Assembly: GCF_001510895.1 (NCBI RefSeq)
Contig: NZ_LPWA01000068.1
Coordinates: forward strand, 1-64,000
Reading direction: 5' to 3'
DNA from: Mesorhizobium loti
GTDB lineage: Bacteria > Pseudomonadota > Alphaproteobacteria > Rhizobiales > Rhizobiaceae
Length of the DNA stretch: 64,000 bases
In this document: positions 15,798 to 24,079 of the stretch, piece by piece
Position numbering within the stretch: the stretch's first letter is position 1
Layout of the letters: the number at the start of each line of letters is the position of its first letter
Notes under the pieces: generated by a model
Told to the model about the DNA's origin: nothing
What the model saw: the letters and a program-made list of their open reading frames with translations, nothing else
Database searches by the model: none
Position numbers and translations under genes: made by a program

Positions 15798-16169
15798 ATG
15801 CCGCACACTCCCCTATCGCCACAGCATCGCGCCAACGCGAAATCTATGCGTAAGGTCATGACTGACGCGGAGTTGAAGCTATGGAACGAACTCCGTGCGC
15901 ACCGGCTGATGGGTCTGGGATTCCGCAGGCAGTTTCCAATCGCAGGCTATATTGTCGACTTCGCCTGCTCGAAGAAAAAATTGATCGTCGAAGTCGATGG
16001 CTCACAGCACGGCGACGCAGATCGTGCAGGTGCTGACGAGGTTAGAACCAAGCGCTTGGAACAGGATGGCTGGACCGTTCTGCGCTTCTGGAACGACGAT
16101 GTCATCCGCGACATCGACAATGTCTGCCAGCATATTGTTATTGCGGCGGGATTGGCTGGACCGATCTGA
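15798..16169 (+). CDS. DUF559 nuclease-like protein
   Basis: 123 residues. DUF559 proteins have a small PD-(D/E)XK/Vsr-like endonuclease fold. The core is present: AELKLWNELRAHRLMGLGFR, then RQFPIAGYIVDFAC, KKKLIVEVDGSQH (catalytic-type D..EVDGSQH, about residues 60-72) and RTKRLEQDGWTVLRFWNDDV. The protein is complete and full length for the family. It lies alone between perfect 63-bp inverted repeats. DUF559 proteins are often multicopy in rhizobia. The substrate is unknown; DNA nicking or cleavage linked to repeat mobility is inference. Confidence 0.85.
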   Translation: MPHTPLSPQHRANAKSMRKVMTDAELKLWNELRAHRLMGLGFRRQFPIAGYIVDFACSKKKLIVEVDGSQHGDADRAGADEVRTKRLEQDGWTVLRFWNDDVIRDIDNVCQHIVIAAGLAGPI

Positions 16170-16187
16170 GACGCTGGCGGGACAGCG

Positions 16188-16250
16188 CCCCCTCTGTCCT
16201 GCCGGACATCTCCCCCACGAGGGGGGAGATTGGCAGCTTCGGCGCCTCGC
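16188..16250. repeat. Family C repeat, right arm of the 63-bp inverted repeat
   Basis: Exact reverse complement of 15681-15743. An extension GCTGGCGGGACAG (16173-16185) on its inner side is shared with the family C copies near 26885 and 62567, so it belongs to the longer repeat form. Confidence 0.85.
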
Positions 16251-16333
16251 ACGGTTTCAAGGATAATGCCTTCGCCGCAGCCGACCGTCTCCCCCTGCGA
16301 CGAGATCAAGCGCTCCGCCGCTGGTGCCCGCCC

Positions 16334-17205
16334 TCAATCGGTCTCCGCGATCTCCCAGTCCAGCCGCATCGTCGCGCTCATCGTTTCCCCATCATCCAGC
16401 GGCGTCAGCCCCTCGCCGTGATGCGCGTCGACCGGATGCGACACGGGCTCGAAGCAGAAGAAGCCGGCATCGGGCGACGGCGAATAGAGGATGTAGACGT
16501 CGAGCTCCGGCGAGGCGCTCAGCGTGATCGCGATGCCGTCCTCGAGCTGCGTGATCGAGGCGCGGCCATTCCAGCCGTCGAAGGCGTTGTTCACCCACTC
16601 CAGCGGCAGCGGGATGGGGCGCTCGAAGTCCCAACCCGGACGCTCGCTCACCGGCACGACGCCGACAGGCAGGTGGCGCTCGTCCTCCAGCCAGATGCGC
16701 TTGGCTTTTGCGTGCAGCAGGGTCGTGTCACCGCGCGGGAACCAGGGATGGAAACCGAGGCCGTAAGGCAGGCGCATGCCGGCGCGGTTCTCGACCGTGA
16801 GGTGCGCCTCCAGCGCGCCGTCGCGCAGCGCATAGGTGACCGACGCCGTGTAGCGGTAAGGGCCGATCGCGCCGTCTTCAAGCACCAGTTCGGCCTCGGT
16901 ATCGGTGCGATCGACAAGCCGCCACGGCTTCTGGAAACCGTCGCCATGGATCGGAAGGGACTCTCCCGGCACATTCGGCTCGACCACATGGAAGCGGCCT
17001 TCGAAGGTGAAGCCGCCGCCGGAGATGCGGTTCGACCACGGCACCAGGAGCTGGCAGCCGGAGGTGCCGGTGCCGTCCCCGGCCTCAGCAGCGGAACCGG
17101 CGCGCCGCCGAAAACGAGCGCGTCGTAGCGGGCGATGGCCGCGCCCTGCTCCGGCGCCAAAACGAGGCTCGAATACCCGTCGTTCAGTTCGACCACGCCC
17201 GCCAT
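16334..17205 (-). pseudogene. Aldose 1-epimerase (galactose mutarotase-like), frameshifted
   Basis: Starts MAGVVELNDGYSSLVLAPEQ at 17205 and runs to PVPLLRPG. It breaks in a G-run near 17077-17081 and continues in another frame as CQLLVPWSNRISGGGFTFEG, then GDGFQKPWRL, LPYGLGFHPWFPRGDTTL and the C-terminal GFFCFEPVSHPVDAHHGEGL to 16334. This is the aldose epimerase fold with the conserved PWSNRI, HG.G and GFHPWF segments. Repaired length is about 290 residues, normal for the family. It would interconvert anomers of the sugar imported by the adjacent ABC system. It is last in the minus-strand sugar operon, 4 bases after the SDR. Confidence 0.75.
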
Positions 17206-17209
17206 CGCC

Positions 17210-17963
17210 TCACCAGCCGCCGTCGACGGCGATGTTCTGGCCGCTGATCATGTCGGAGGCCGGCGAAACGAGGAACAGCACGAGCTCTGCGACATTCTCA
17301 GGCTCGATGCGCTTCTTGAGGCTTTGGTTCTCGAGGATCCAGTCATTGTACTCTTTCAAACGGTCGCCGAAGACGCGCTCCTCGGCCTCCGAAACCACCG
17401 CGCCGGGCGAGACCGCGTTGACGCGGATGCCATGCGGGCCGAGCTCGCGCGCCAGCGATTTGGTGAGGCCGAGCATCGCGCCCTTCGACGCGACATAGGG
17501 CACGTAGCCGTCCCAGCGGCCGTTGAGCGTGATCGAGCAGAAATTGACGATCTTGCCGTAGCCCTTCGCCTTCATGCCCGGCGCGCAGCGCGCGCCAGCG
17601 CGAAGCGGCCGAGGAGTTGACGCGGATCTGGTCCTCATATTCGGCCAGCGAGAATTCCTCGAACGGGCGGTTGATGATCAGCGCCGCGTTGTTGATCAGG
17701 ATGTCGATGCCGCCTTCCCTCGCCGCCAGCGCGGCGACGGCCGCTTCCGCCTCGGCCAGAAGGTTGAGATCGCAGCCGACGAAGGCGACATCGCCCTTGG
17801 CCTGCTTGCCAAGCGCCGCCACCGTCTCCGCAGCGTCCCCGATGTCCGGGCGGTCGAGCACGAGCACGCGGGCGCCGGCCCGCGCCAGCGTCACCGCCTG
17901 AGCGCGACCGAGCGAGCCGAGGCCGCCCGTCAGCAGCAGCTTACGACCAGCGAGCGTCTTCAT
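17210..17963 (-). pseudogene. SDR-family sugar dehydrogenase, frameshifted
   Basis: Starts MKTLAGRKLLLTGGLGSLGR (Rossmann TGG..SLG, residues 13-20) at 17963. NNAAL, DQIRVN and the C-terminal IVNFCSITLNGRW..YVASKGA (Ser, Tyr, Lys catalytic set), VNAVSPG and SGQNIAVDGGW are all present. The frame shifts twice at 17580-17605, in an Ala/Arg-rich GC stretch; two single-base additions restore FALARAA.PGMKAKGYGKIV. Repaired length is about 251. Likely role: NAD(P)-dependent oxidation of the sugar to its lactone, since a lactonase and dehydratase are in the same cluster. It starts 7 bases after the ATPase gene. Confidence 0.75.
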
Positions 17964-17970
17964 TGCCGCC

Positions 17971-18702
17971 TCACAGAACACCGTGCACTTCGTCGATCGA
18001 GGTGTCCTCGATGCGCTTGTCCAGCACCACCTCGCCGCGCGCCATCGCCACGATACGGTCGCAGCAGTCGAAGACGTGGTGCATGTTGTGGCTGATGAAG
18101 ACGCCTGTCACCCCCTGCCCCTTCAGGCCGCGCACGAAGCCGATCACCTTGTTGGTCTCCTTGACCGAGAGATGGTTGGTCGGCTCGTCGAGGATCATCA
18201 CCTTCGACTTGAAATGCATGGCACGCGCGATCGCGACCCCCTGACGCTGGCCGCCGGACAGCTCGCCGACAAGAGCATCGGGCGAGCGCAGATGCAGGTC
18301 GACATTGGCGATGGCGCGGATGCTCTCCTCGGCCATCTTCTTCTGGTCGAGGATACCGACGCCGAGGACCGAGAACCGCGTCGGCTCGCGGCCGATGAAC
18401 AGGTTCCTTGCGATCGACATGGTGGGGACCATCGAGTTGTATTGGTAGATGGTCTCGATGCCGAGAGCCATCGCATCGCGCGGGGTGGCGATGCTGACCG
18501 GCCTGCCCTCGACCTGGATCTCGCCCGCGTCCGCTCGATGGACGCCGGACAGGATGTTGATCAGGGTCGACTTGCCGGCGCCATTGTCACCGACCAGGCC
18601 GAGCGCCTCGCCGCGCCGGAAGTCGAGGGTCACCCCTTTCAGCGCATGCACGCCGGAATACCATTTGTGCAAATTGCGCACCGAGATGATCGCGTCGCCC
18701 AC
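17971..18702 (-). CDS. Sugar ABC transporter ATP-binding protein (CUT2, FrcA-like)
   Basis: A single-domain ATPase of 243 residues, as in the fructose importer FrcA rather than the double-domain RbsA type. Walker A GDNGAGKST, Q-loop region IYQYNSM, signature LSGGQRQGVAIARA, Walker B VMILDEPT and the H-loop FISHNMHH are present. The GTG at 18702 is used because it follows the permease stop by 4 bases and the GGAGGG within the permease end serves as its ribosome binding site. It powers import through the permease at 18707-19684. Confidence 0.85.
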   Translation of the reverse strand: MGDAIISVRNLHKWYSGVHALKGVTLDFRRGEALGLVGDNGAGKSTLINILSGVHRADAGEIQVEGRPVSIATPRDAMALGIETIYQYNSMVPTMSIARNLFIGREPTRFSVLGVGILDQKKMAEESIRAIANVDLHLRSPDALVGELSGGQRQGVAIARAMHFKSKVMILDEPTNHLSVKETNKVIGFVRGLKGQGVTGVFISHNMHHVFDCCDRIVAMARGEVVLDKRIEDTSIDEVHGVL

Positions 18703-18706
18703 CGCT

Positions 18707-19684
18707 TCAACCCTCCATCTTGATCGCCTTGGCGCGCTTGCGCATCCAGGCATTGGCGACGACGGCGAAGATGGTCAGGAAGCCGATGGCGAACTTGAAC
18801 CAGTTGGCGTCGACGTGGCTCAGCACAAGGCCGTTGTCGATGACGCGGATGAGCGTCGTGCCGATGATGCCGCCCATGACGGTGCCGATGCCGCCGGTGA
18901 GCGAGGCGCCGCCGATGACGGCGGCGGCCACCGCCTGCAGCTCCAGCCCCTCGCCGATCGACGGCAGCGGCGAGCCCAGCCGCAGCACCTGCAGCATGCC
19001 GGCGAAGCCGGACAGCACCGAGCACAGCATGAAGCAGACGATCTTGACCCTGGCGGTCGGGATGCCCATCGAGGCGGCGGCCGGCAGGAAGCCGCCGGTG
19101 GCCTTGATCCAGTTGCCGAAATTGGTGCGCGACAGCATCAGCGAGGTCAGCACCGCGACCGCCGCGAACCACAGGAACGACATGCGGAACATGTTGCCCG
19201 GACCGACGAAGGAGGTGAACAGCCAGTTGGGCAGGTCGGCGGGCAGCAGCGGCGGGAAGCCGCCGGAGACGACGACGGTGAGCGAGCGCGCCATGAACAG
19301 CATGCCGAGCGTGGTGATGAAGCTCGGGATGGCGAAGCGGATGGTGACGTAGCCATTGATGAAGCCGATGACCGCCGAGACCACGAGCCCGGCAAGCAGC
19401 GCCAGCGGGAACGGGGCGCCATGCACCATCAGCACCGCCATCGTCATCGGCATCAGCGCGAAGACCGAGCCGACGGAGAGGTCGAACTCGCCGCTGATCA
19501 TCAGAATGGTGACGCCGATCGCGACGAGGCCCGCCTCCGGCAGGATGCCGAGGATGCCGCGCAGATTGTCGGCGTTGAGAAACACGCCATGCGAGCGCAC
19601 CTGGAACAGGACGATGAGCAGCACCAAAAGGATCAGCCCGGCCAGCTCCGGCTTTTCGAGATAGGTCTTGAACAGGCGCTTCAA
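18707..19684 (-). CDS. Sugar ABC transporter permease (CUT2, BPD_transp_2)
   Basis: A 325-residue inner-membrane protein with about nine to ten hydrophobic segments. The CUT2 permease signature SGEFDLSVGSVFAL (about residues 64-77) and the later AAVIGGASLTGGIGTVMGG segment are clear. N-terminus MKRLFKTYLEKPELAGLILL. It probably works as a homodimer with the ATPase downstream and the binding protein upstream. A 216-base gap with a long hairpin repeat separates it from the binding-protein gene, which may lower expression relative to that gene. Confidence 0.88.
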   Translation of the reverse strand: MKRLFKTYLEKPELAGLILLVLLIVLFQVRSHGVFLNADNLRGILGILPEAGLVAIGVTILMISGEFDLSVGSVFALMPMTMAVLMVHGAPFPLALLAGLVVSAVIGFINGYVTIRFAIPSFITTLGMLFMARSLTVVVSGGFPPLLPADLPNWLFTSFVGPGNMFRMSFLWFAAVAVLTSLMLSRTNFGNWIKATGGFLPAAASMGIPTARVKIVCFMLCSVLSGFAGMLQVLRLGSPLPSIGEGLELQAVAAAVIGGASLTGGIGTVMGGIIGTTLIRVIDNGLVLSHVDANWFKFAIGFLTIFAVVANAWMRKRAKAIKMEG

Positions 19685-19729
19685 CGAATGGCTCCGGTGC
19701 TTGAAGGTCTAAGGCGCGTTGCGCGCCTG

Positions 19730-19902
19730 TGCAATTTTCCTGGAATTGCTCTCAACTCAGAGACCGTTTCGAAACTCGCTCCTGCGAGTCATATGGAGGC
19801 GTTTTCGAGAACCGGAGCGGAGCGTACATTCAAGTACGTGAGCACCGGAAGCGCAGAAAACGCCTTCAGATGGCCTCAGGAGTAGAGTTTCCAAACGGTC
19901 TC
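19730..19902. repeat. Truncated A repeat plus long hairpin repeat
   Basis: 19730-19753 is the right arm of a family A repeat (ATTTTCCTGGAATTGCTCT). Beside it GAGACCGTTTCGAAACTC (19760-19777) is the inverse of GAGTTTCCAAACGGTCTC (19885-19902) with one mismatch. Inside, GGCGTTTTC (19797-19805) faces GAAAACGCC (19856-19864), and GTAC/GTAC and CCGG/CCGG pairs continue, giving a hairpin of about 143 bases. The outer arm overlaps the stop codon of the binding-protein gene. Such a structure between binding protein and permease genes often sets differential expression. Confidence 0.75.
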
Positions 19903-20878
19903 AGCGCATGCCCTGCGCGGACAGCGCCATGATGCTGTCGGCCTCCTTCGGCCGCACGATGCCCTGCCCCGTATCGATATCCGACGGAGCCAGGCCGATC
20001 TTCTTGTTGAGATAGGCCTCCATCACCGGCATGAAGCCCTGCATGTAGGGCTGCTGGTCGACCAGCGCCTGGACATAGCCCTTCTGCATCTGCTGCAGCA
20101 CCTCGGGCACGAGGTCGAAGCCGCCGAGCAGGACCTTGCCCGGCGCCACGCCGCGATCGGCCAGCACGCGCGCCACGCCGGCGCACCAGAAGCCGGTGTC
20201 GAAATAGGCCGTGGTGTCGGGATGCGCGTTGAGATAGGCGCCGACGCGATCGGAGGTGATGGCGAGATCGGTGCCGCTGTCGATGCGCTCCCACGACACG
20301 TCGCGGTCCTTATGGGCGGCCTTGTATTCCTCGAGGAACTGCATGACGCCAGCACCGCGGGTTTCCGACCAGTTCTGGCCGGGCGCGGAGATGCCGACCA
20401 GCACCTTGATCGGGCCGTCCTTGGGGAAGCCTTCGGAAATCGCCTTGGCGAGCGAATAGCCGGCCGGCTTGAAACCCTGGCCGACGAAGGCCTGCCGGGC
20501 ATTGCCCTTGGCGCCCTCGGTGTCGTCGACATTGACGGCGATCACCAGCACGCCGGCGTCGCGCGCCTCCTTGATGACATCGTCGAAGGCATGGTCGTCG
20601 ACGATGGAGGTGAGCAGCGCGTCGGGCTTGGCGGCAAGGGCCGCGCGCATGTTGGCCACCTGCTGCTCGATCGAGCCCTCGGTCTGGGTGAAGACCATGT
20701 TGCAGGTCGCCTCGACCTTGGCGCAGGCATCGTCGAAGCCTTTCTTCACCGCCTGCCAGAACGTGTTCGAGGCCGACGAATGATGAGTGAAGACGATGTT
20801 GAGCCCGTCGGCGCGTGCCGCCGGTTGCCACCCGATGAGAGCGGCGCCGAGCAATAGCATTGCGGTGAGTTTTCTCAT
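19901..20878 (-). CDS. Sugar ABC transporter periplasmic binding protein (CUT2)
   Basis: A protein of 325 residues. Signal peptide MRKLTAMLLLGAALIGWQPA with cleavage at ARA-DG, then a type I periplasmic binding fold: NIVFTHHSSASNTFWQAVKK, the loop KPDALLTSIVDDHAFDDVIK, VLVIAVNVDD and AYFDTGFWCAGVARVLADRG. The family binds monosaccharides such as ribose, fructose or fucose; the ligand cannot be read from sequence here. The N-terminal HHSSASNTFWQAVK motif is of the FrcB-like kind. It is the first transporter gene, 24 bases after the dehydratase. Confidence 0.88.
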   Translation of the reverse strand: MRKLTAMLLLGAALIGWQPAARADGLNIVFTHHSSASNTFWQAVKKGFDDACAKVEATCNMVFTQTEGSIEQQVANMRAALAAKPDALLTSIVDDHAFDDVIKEARDAGVLVIAVNVDDTEGAKGNARQAFVGQGFKPAGYSLAKAISEGFPKDGPIKVLVGISAPGQNWSETRGAGVMQFLEEYKAAHKDRDVSWERIDSGTDLAITSDRVGAYLNAHPDTTAYFDTGFWCAGVARVLADRGVAPGKVLLGGFDLVPEVLQQMQKGYVQALVDQQPYMQGFMPVMEAYLNKKIGLAPSDIDTGQGIVRPKEADSIMALSAQGMR

Positions 20879-20902
20879 GTCTGTTCCTCCCTTTGGATCT
20901 TT

Positions 20903-22103
20903 CTAGATGTCTGGCCCGTCGCTGACGCGGCGATGGACGGTGTAGGCGCGGCCAAGCTCCGGACTGAGCGCTAGCCCCAGCCCCGGCCCCGGCGGCACGG
21001 TGATCATGCCGTCCTTCACCTCCGGCAGCGCCGTCACCAGGTCGCGGTACCAGGTGCGGTAGAAGGCGCGCACGCTTTCCTGGACGAGCGCGTTGGGGGC
21101 GTTGAGCGACAGATGCGTGGAGGCGGCAAGCACGACCGGACCGGTGCAGTCATGCGGCGCCACCGGCAGCCGCCAGGCTTCGGCCATCGAAGCGATCTTG
21201 CGCGCCTCCGACAGGCCGCCGCACCACGAGATGTCGAGCATGACGATGCCGGCCGCGCCGGTTTCCAGAAGGTCGCGGAAGGCCCAGCGGCTGCCCAGCG
21301 TCTCCGACGCCGAGATCGGCGCCGGGCTGGCGGCGGCGTAGCGCTTCAGGTCGCCGAGGCTGTCCATGCGGATCGGGTCTTCGTGCCAATAGGTGGCATA
21401 GGGTTTCAGCGCCTGCGCGATCTTGATCGCCGGCAAGAGCTGCCACATCGAGTGGAACTCAACCATCACATCCATCTTGTCGCCGACGGCTTTGCGAATC
21501 TTTTCAAAGGGCTCCAGCGCCGCCTTCAAGTCGGCGCGGAGATGTCGTTGCCGCGCGTCTTTTCCGCCGCGTGGTCGAACGGCCAGATCTTCATGGCGGT
21601 GACGCCGTCGTCCAACAGTTCCTCGGCCAGCTCGCCGGCGCGGGTGAGGAAGCCGTTGAGATCGTCATAGTCGCGCCCGGCGCCGATGCCGTAATTGGCC
21701 GTCGTCTGGCCCTTGGCGTCCTTGATGTATTCAGTGCCGGCGCAGGTGTTGTAGGTGCGGATCGAGCTGCGGCTGAAGCCGCCGAGCAACTGAGCGACCG
21801 GCTGGCCCGTCGCCTTGCCGAAAATATCCCACAGCGCGATGTCGAAGGCAGAGTTGCCGCGCACCTCGGCGCCGCTGGAGCGGAAGCGAGATAGCCGACG
21901 AGGTCGGCGGCCAGAAGGTCGATCTGCAGCGGATCGCGGCCGATCACGCGCGGCGCGACATATTCGTGCAGATACTCCTCGACCGTGCGCGACAGATAAA
22001 ACGTCTCGCCGAGCCCGGTGATGCCCTCGTCGGTATGGACCTCGACCCAGAGCAGGTTGGGCCGTTCCTCGATGCGGACCGTTTCGATGGCACGGATCTT
22101 CAT
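20903..22103 (-). pseudogene. Mandelate racemase/muconate lactonizing enzyme family dehydratase, frameshifted
   Basis: Three frames form one enzyme of about 400 residues. N-terminal part MKIRAIETVRIEERPNLLWV to LVGYL (22103-21890); middle MRGNSAFDIALWDIFGKATG to RGNDIS; C-terminal part MKAALEPFEKIRKAVGDKMD to 20903. The frame shifts at about 21887 and 21535; one added base repairs each. Enolase-superfamily metal and catalytic segments are visible: KIWPFD, VMVEFHSMW, WHEDPIRMD, ISASETLGSR and PHDCTGPV. Such enzymes dehydrate sugar acids (aldonates) to 2-keto-3-deoxy acids, fitting the lactonase and dehydrogenase here. It overlaps the regulator gene by 3 bases. Confidence 0.78.
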
Positions 22104-22822
22104 CAGGCTATCCCCGCATCGATGAGCGCCTTGACGCTCTTGTCGAAATGTTCGGCCATGTGCTCGGCCGCCAGCCTAGGATCGCCCTTGAGGATGGCGT
22201 CGGCGATATCCTCATGGCCCTTGATCATCTTGAGCTGGTCCTCGTCGGACGAGCGGGTCCGCCAGCCGATCACCCAGGTGCGTCGCGTGACGCCGCTGAA
22301 GGCGGTTACGATCAGCGAAAACACCGGATTGTGCGAGGCCGCCGCGATCGCCTCGTGGAAGGCGATGTCATGCTCCATCACGGCCTCGGGGTTCTTGAAA
22401 TTCTCGCGCATCAGCCGGGCCGACTGGGCAATCGCCGCGGCTTCGGCATCGGTGCGGCGGAGCGCGGCGAGAGCGACGGTGCGCATCTCGATGGTGCGCC
22501 TGACGTCATAGACCTGCTGCACACTGATCTGCTGGGTGGTGATGCCGTGCTCGATCACCATCGACATCGCGCCGGTGTCGAGCTTGGCGACGGTGGCGCG
22601 GCGCCCAGCGCTCATGTCGATCAGGCGCATCGCCGACAGCGAGCGGAAGGCCTCGCGCACGACGGTGCGGGAGACGTTGAGCTGGCGCGTCATTGCGGCT
22701 TCGCTGGGCAGCGGATCGCCCGGCGCCAAGCCTTCCGAGCGGATGTGCTGGGTGATCGCCTGGATCGCCGTGCTGACCAGGCCAGGACTGGGTTCACCCG
22801 GTGGGTCCGTCTGCTCCTGCAT
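22103..22822 (-). CDS. GntR/FadR-family transcriptional regulator
   Basis: A protein of 239 residues. N-terminal winged helix (about 15-80) with LPSEAAMTRQLNVSRTVVRE and the wing MSAGRRATVA. C-terminal FCD domain (about 95-225) with the metal/ligand His pattern DIAFHEAIAAASHNPVF and HEDIADAI..GD. It is divergent from the SMP-30 lactonase and heads the sugar operon, overlapping the dehydratase ATG (ATGA). A perfect palindrome at 22837-22853 just upstream is the likely operator. Expected role: repressor released by a pathway intermediate. Confidence 0.88.
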   Translation of the reverse strand: MQEQTDPPGEPSPGLVSTAIQAITQHIRSEGLAPGDPLPSEAAMTRQLNVSRTVVREAFRSLSAMRLIDMSAGRRATVAKLDTGAMSMVIEHGITTQQISVQQVYDVRRTIEMRTVALAALRRTDAEAAAIAQSARLMRENFKNPEAVMEHDIAFHEAIAAASHNPVFSLIVTAFSGVTRRTWVIGWRTRSSDEDQLKMIKGHEDIADAILKGDPRLAAEHMAEHFDKSVKALIDAGIA

Positions 22823-22836
22823 TCCGCTTCCCCGAA

Positions 22837-22853
22837 AACCTGTATGACAGGTT
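22837..22853. promoter_or_regulatory. Probable GntR operator
   Basis: AACCTGT-ATG-ACAGGTT is a perfect 7-3-7 palindrome in the 102-base gap between the regulator (start 22822) and the lactonase (start 22925). Size and symmetry fit FadR-type operators. An AT-rich stretch (22854-22885) that could hold the promoters lies next to it. Confidence 0.65.
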
Positions 22854-22924
22854 GTTATTGAATTGCTATTAATTGAGGCGAAAGATATATGTCAAGAGCA
22901 TTTCCCGAGAGACGGAGGAGCCTC

Positions 22925-23824
22925 ATGCCCGAAACCGATGCCGCCCTGATCTTCGACGCACGCGACGTGGTCGGAGAGAGCCTGGTGTGGGACGAGCGGC
23001 GCGGCCGGCTGGTCTGGGTCGACATCATCGGCCGCAGGATTCACCGGCTGGATCCGGTCACGGGATCGCATGAGAGCTGGCCGACGCCGAACCTCGTCAC
23101 CTCGGTCGGCCTGCGCGCCGACGGCGGCGCCATTGTCGGCCTGCGCAAGGAGATCGCGCTATGGGATTTCGGCGGGCCGTTTCGAACGCTCGCGACGATC
23201 GAGGCCGATCGGCCCGGCACGCGGCTCAACGAAGGCGTCGTCGCGCCGGACGGTTCGCTCTGGGTCGGCACGATGGCCAACAATATCGGGCCGGACGACG
23301 CGCCGGTGGCGATCACGAGCGATGAAGGCCGGCTCTACCGGGTCGGTCCGGACGGCAAGGTGACCGGCCTCAGTGAGGACCGGTTCGGCATCACCAATAC
23401 GATGGTGTGGCTGCCGGACGGTCGCTTCATCACCGCCGACACGATGAAGAACGCGCTCTACAGCTATGGTTGGGACAAGAAGGCGGGACGGCTGGGCGAA
23501 GCCCTTCCCTTCTTCAGCGGCTTCGGGCGCGGCCTGCCGGACGGCTCATGCCTCGACGCCGAGGGCTATCTCTGGAACTGTCGGGTGGTGGGCGGAAGCT
23601 GCCTCGTGCGCATTTCGCCCGACGGCAGGCTGGACCGGATCGTCGAGCTGCCCTGCAGTTGGCCGACGAGCTGCGCCTTCGGCGGCGCCGACCTCGACAC
23701 GCTGTTCGTGACGTCCGCGCGCTTCACGATGAGCGCGGAGCATCTTGCCGCCAATCCCTTCGAGGGCGGCTTGTTCGCGCTGAGGCCGGAGGTGCGCGGC
23801 ACACCGGGCAACCGGTTTGGGTAA
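22925..23824 (+). CDS. SMP-30/gluconolactonase family sugar lactonase
   Basis: A protein of 299 residues. Six-bladed propeller lactonase with the family residues: GESLVWDERRGRLVWVDIIG (metal-ligand Glu), LVTSVGLRADGGAIVGL, RLNEGVVAPDGSLWVGTM (N/D metal ligands), GITNTMVWLPDG and LPDGSCLDAEGYLW. ATG 22925 follows GGAGG at 8 bases; an upstream ATG at 22889 lacks one. It would open the sugar lactone made by the SDR to the aldonate used by the dehydratase. It is divergent from and probably controlled by the GntR gene. Confidence 0.88.
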   Translation: MPETDAALIFDARDVVGESLVWDERRGRLVWVDIIGRRIHRLDPVTGSHESWPTPNLVTSVGLRADGGAIVGLRKEIALWDFGGPFRTLATIEADRPGTRLNEGVVAPDGSLWVGTMANNIGPDDAPVAITSDEGRLYRVGPDGKVTGLSEDRFGITNTMVWLPDGRFITADTMKNALYSYGWDKKAGRLGEALPFFSGFGRGLPDGSCLDAEGYLWNCRVVGGSCLVRISPDGRLDRIVELPCSWPTSCAFGGADLDTLFVTSARFTMSAEHLAANPFEGGLFALRPEVRGTPGNRFG

Positions 23825-23825
23825 T

Positions 23826-23990
23826 CTCCCCCCTCGAGGGGGAGATGTCGCCGAAGGCGACAGAGGGGGTCGCTGCGCGTGAAGCGCCAACTTGCTCTTC
23901 CGCCTTGCGGGCGTCGCGTTCTATGTGAGACGACCCCCTCTGGCCGCTTCGCGGCCATCTCCCCCTCAAGGGGGGAGAGCAACAGCGCTC
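23826..23990. repeat. Head-to-head pair of family C repeats
   Basis: Left copy 23826-23870 (CTCCCCCCTCGAGGGGGAGATG, then GTCGCCGAAGGCGAC and AGAGGGGGTCG). Right copy 23929-23983 in opposite orientation (CGACCCCCTCTGGCCGCTTC ... CATCTCCCCCTCAAGGGGG). The arms match in the palindrome and AGAGGGGGTCG parts but differ in the inner hairpin. The roughly 55-base centre shows no gene. Confidence 0.75.
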
Positions 23991-24079
23991 GCCGCTAAAA
24001 AATCTTCCACGCCGATGTCGGGCTGGCCAAATGCCGTTCGTCATAGGAGCATAGACCGGTAATCAAAGGAGAAAACGAT

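Noticed and set aside
14427..15806. 459-codon minus-strand frame opposite dinB
   Set aside because: Typical high-GC antisense shadow rich in Arg, His and Leu; the plus strand has clear polymerase motifs.
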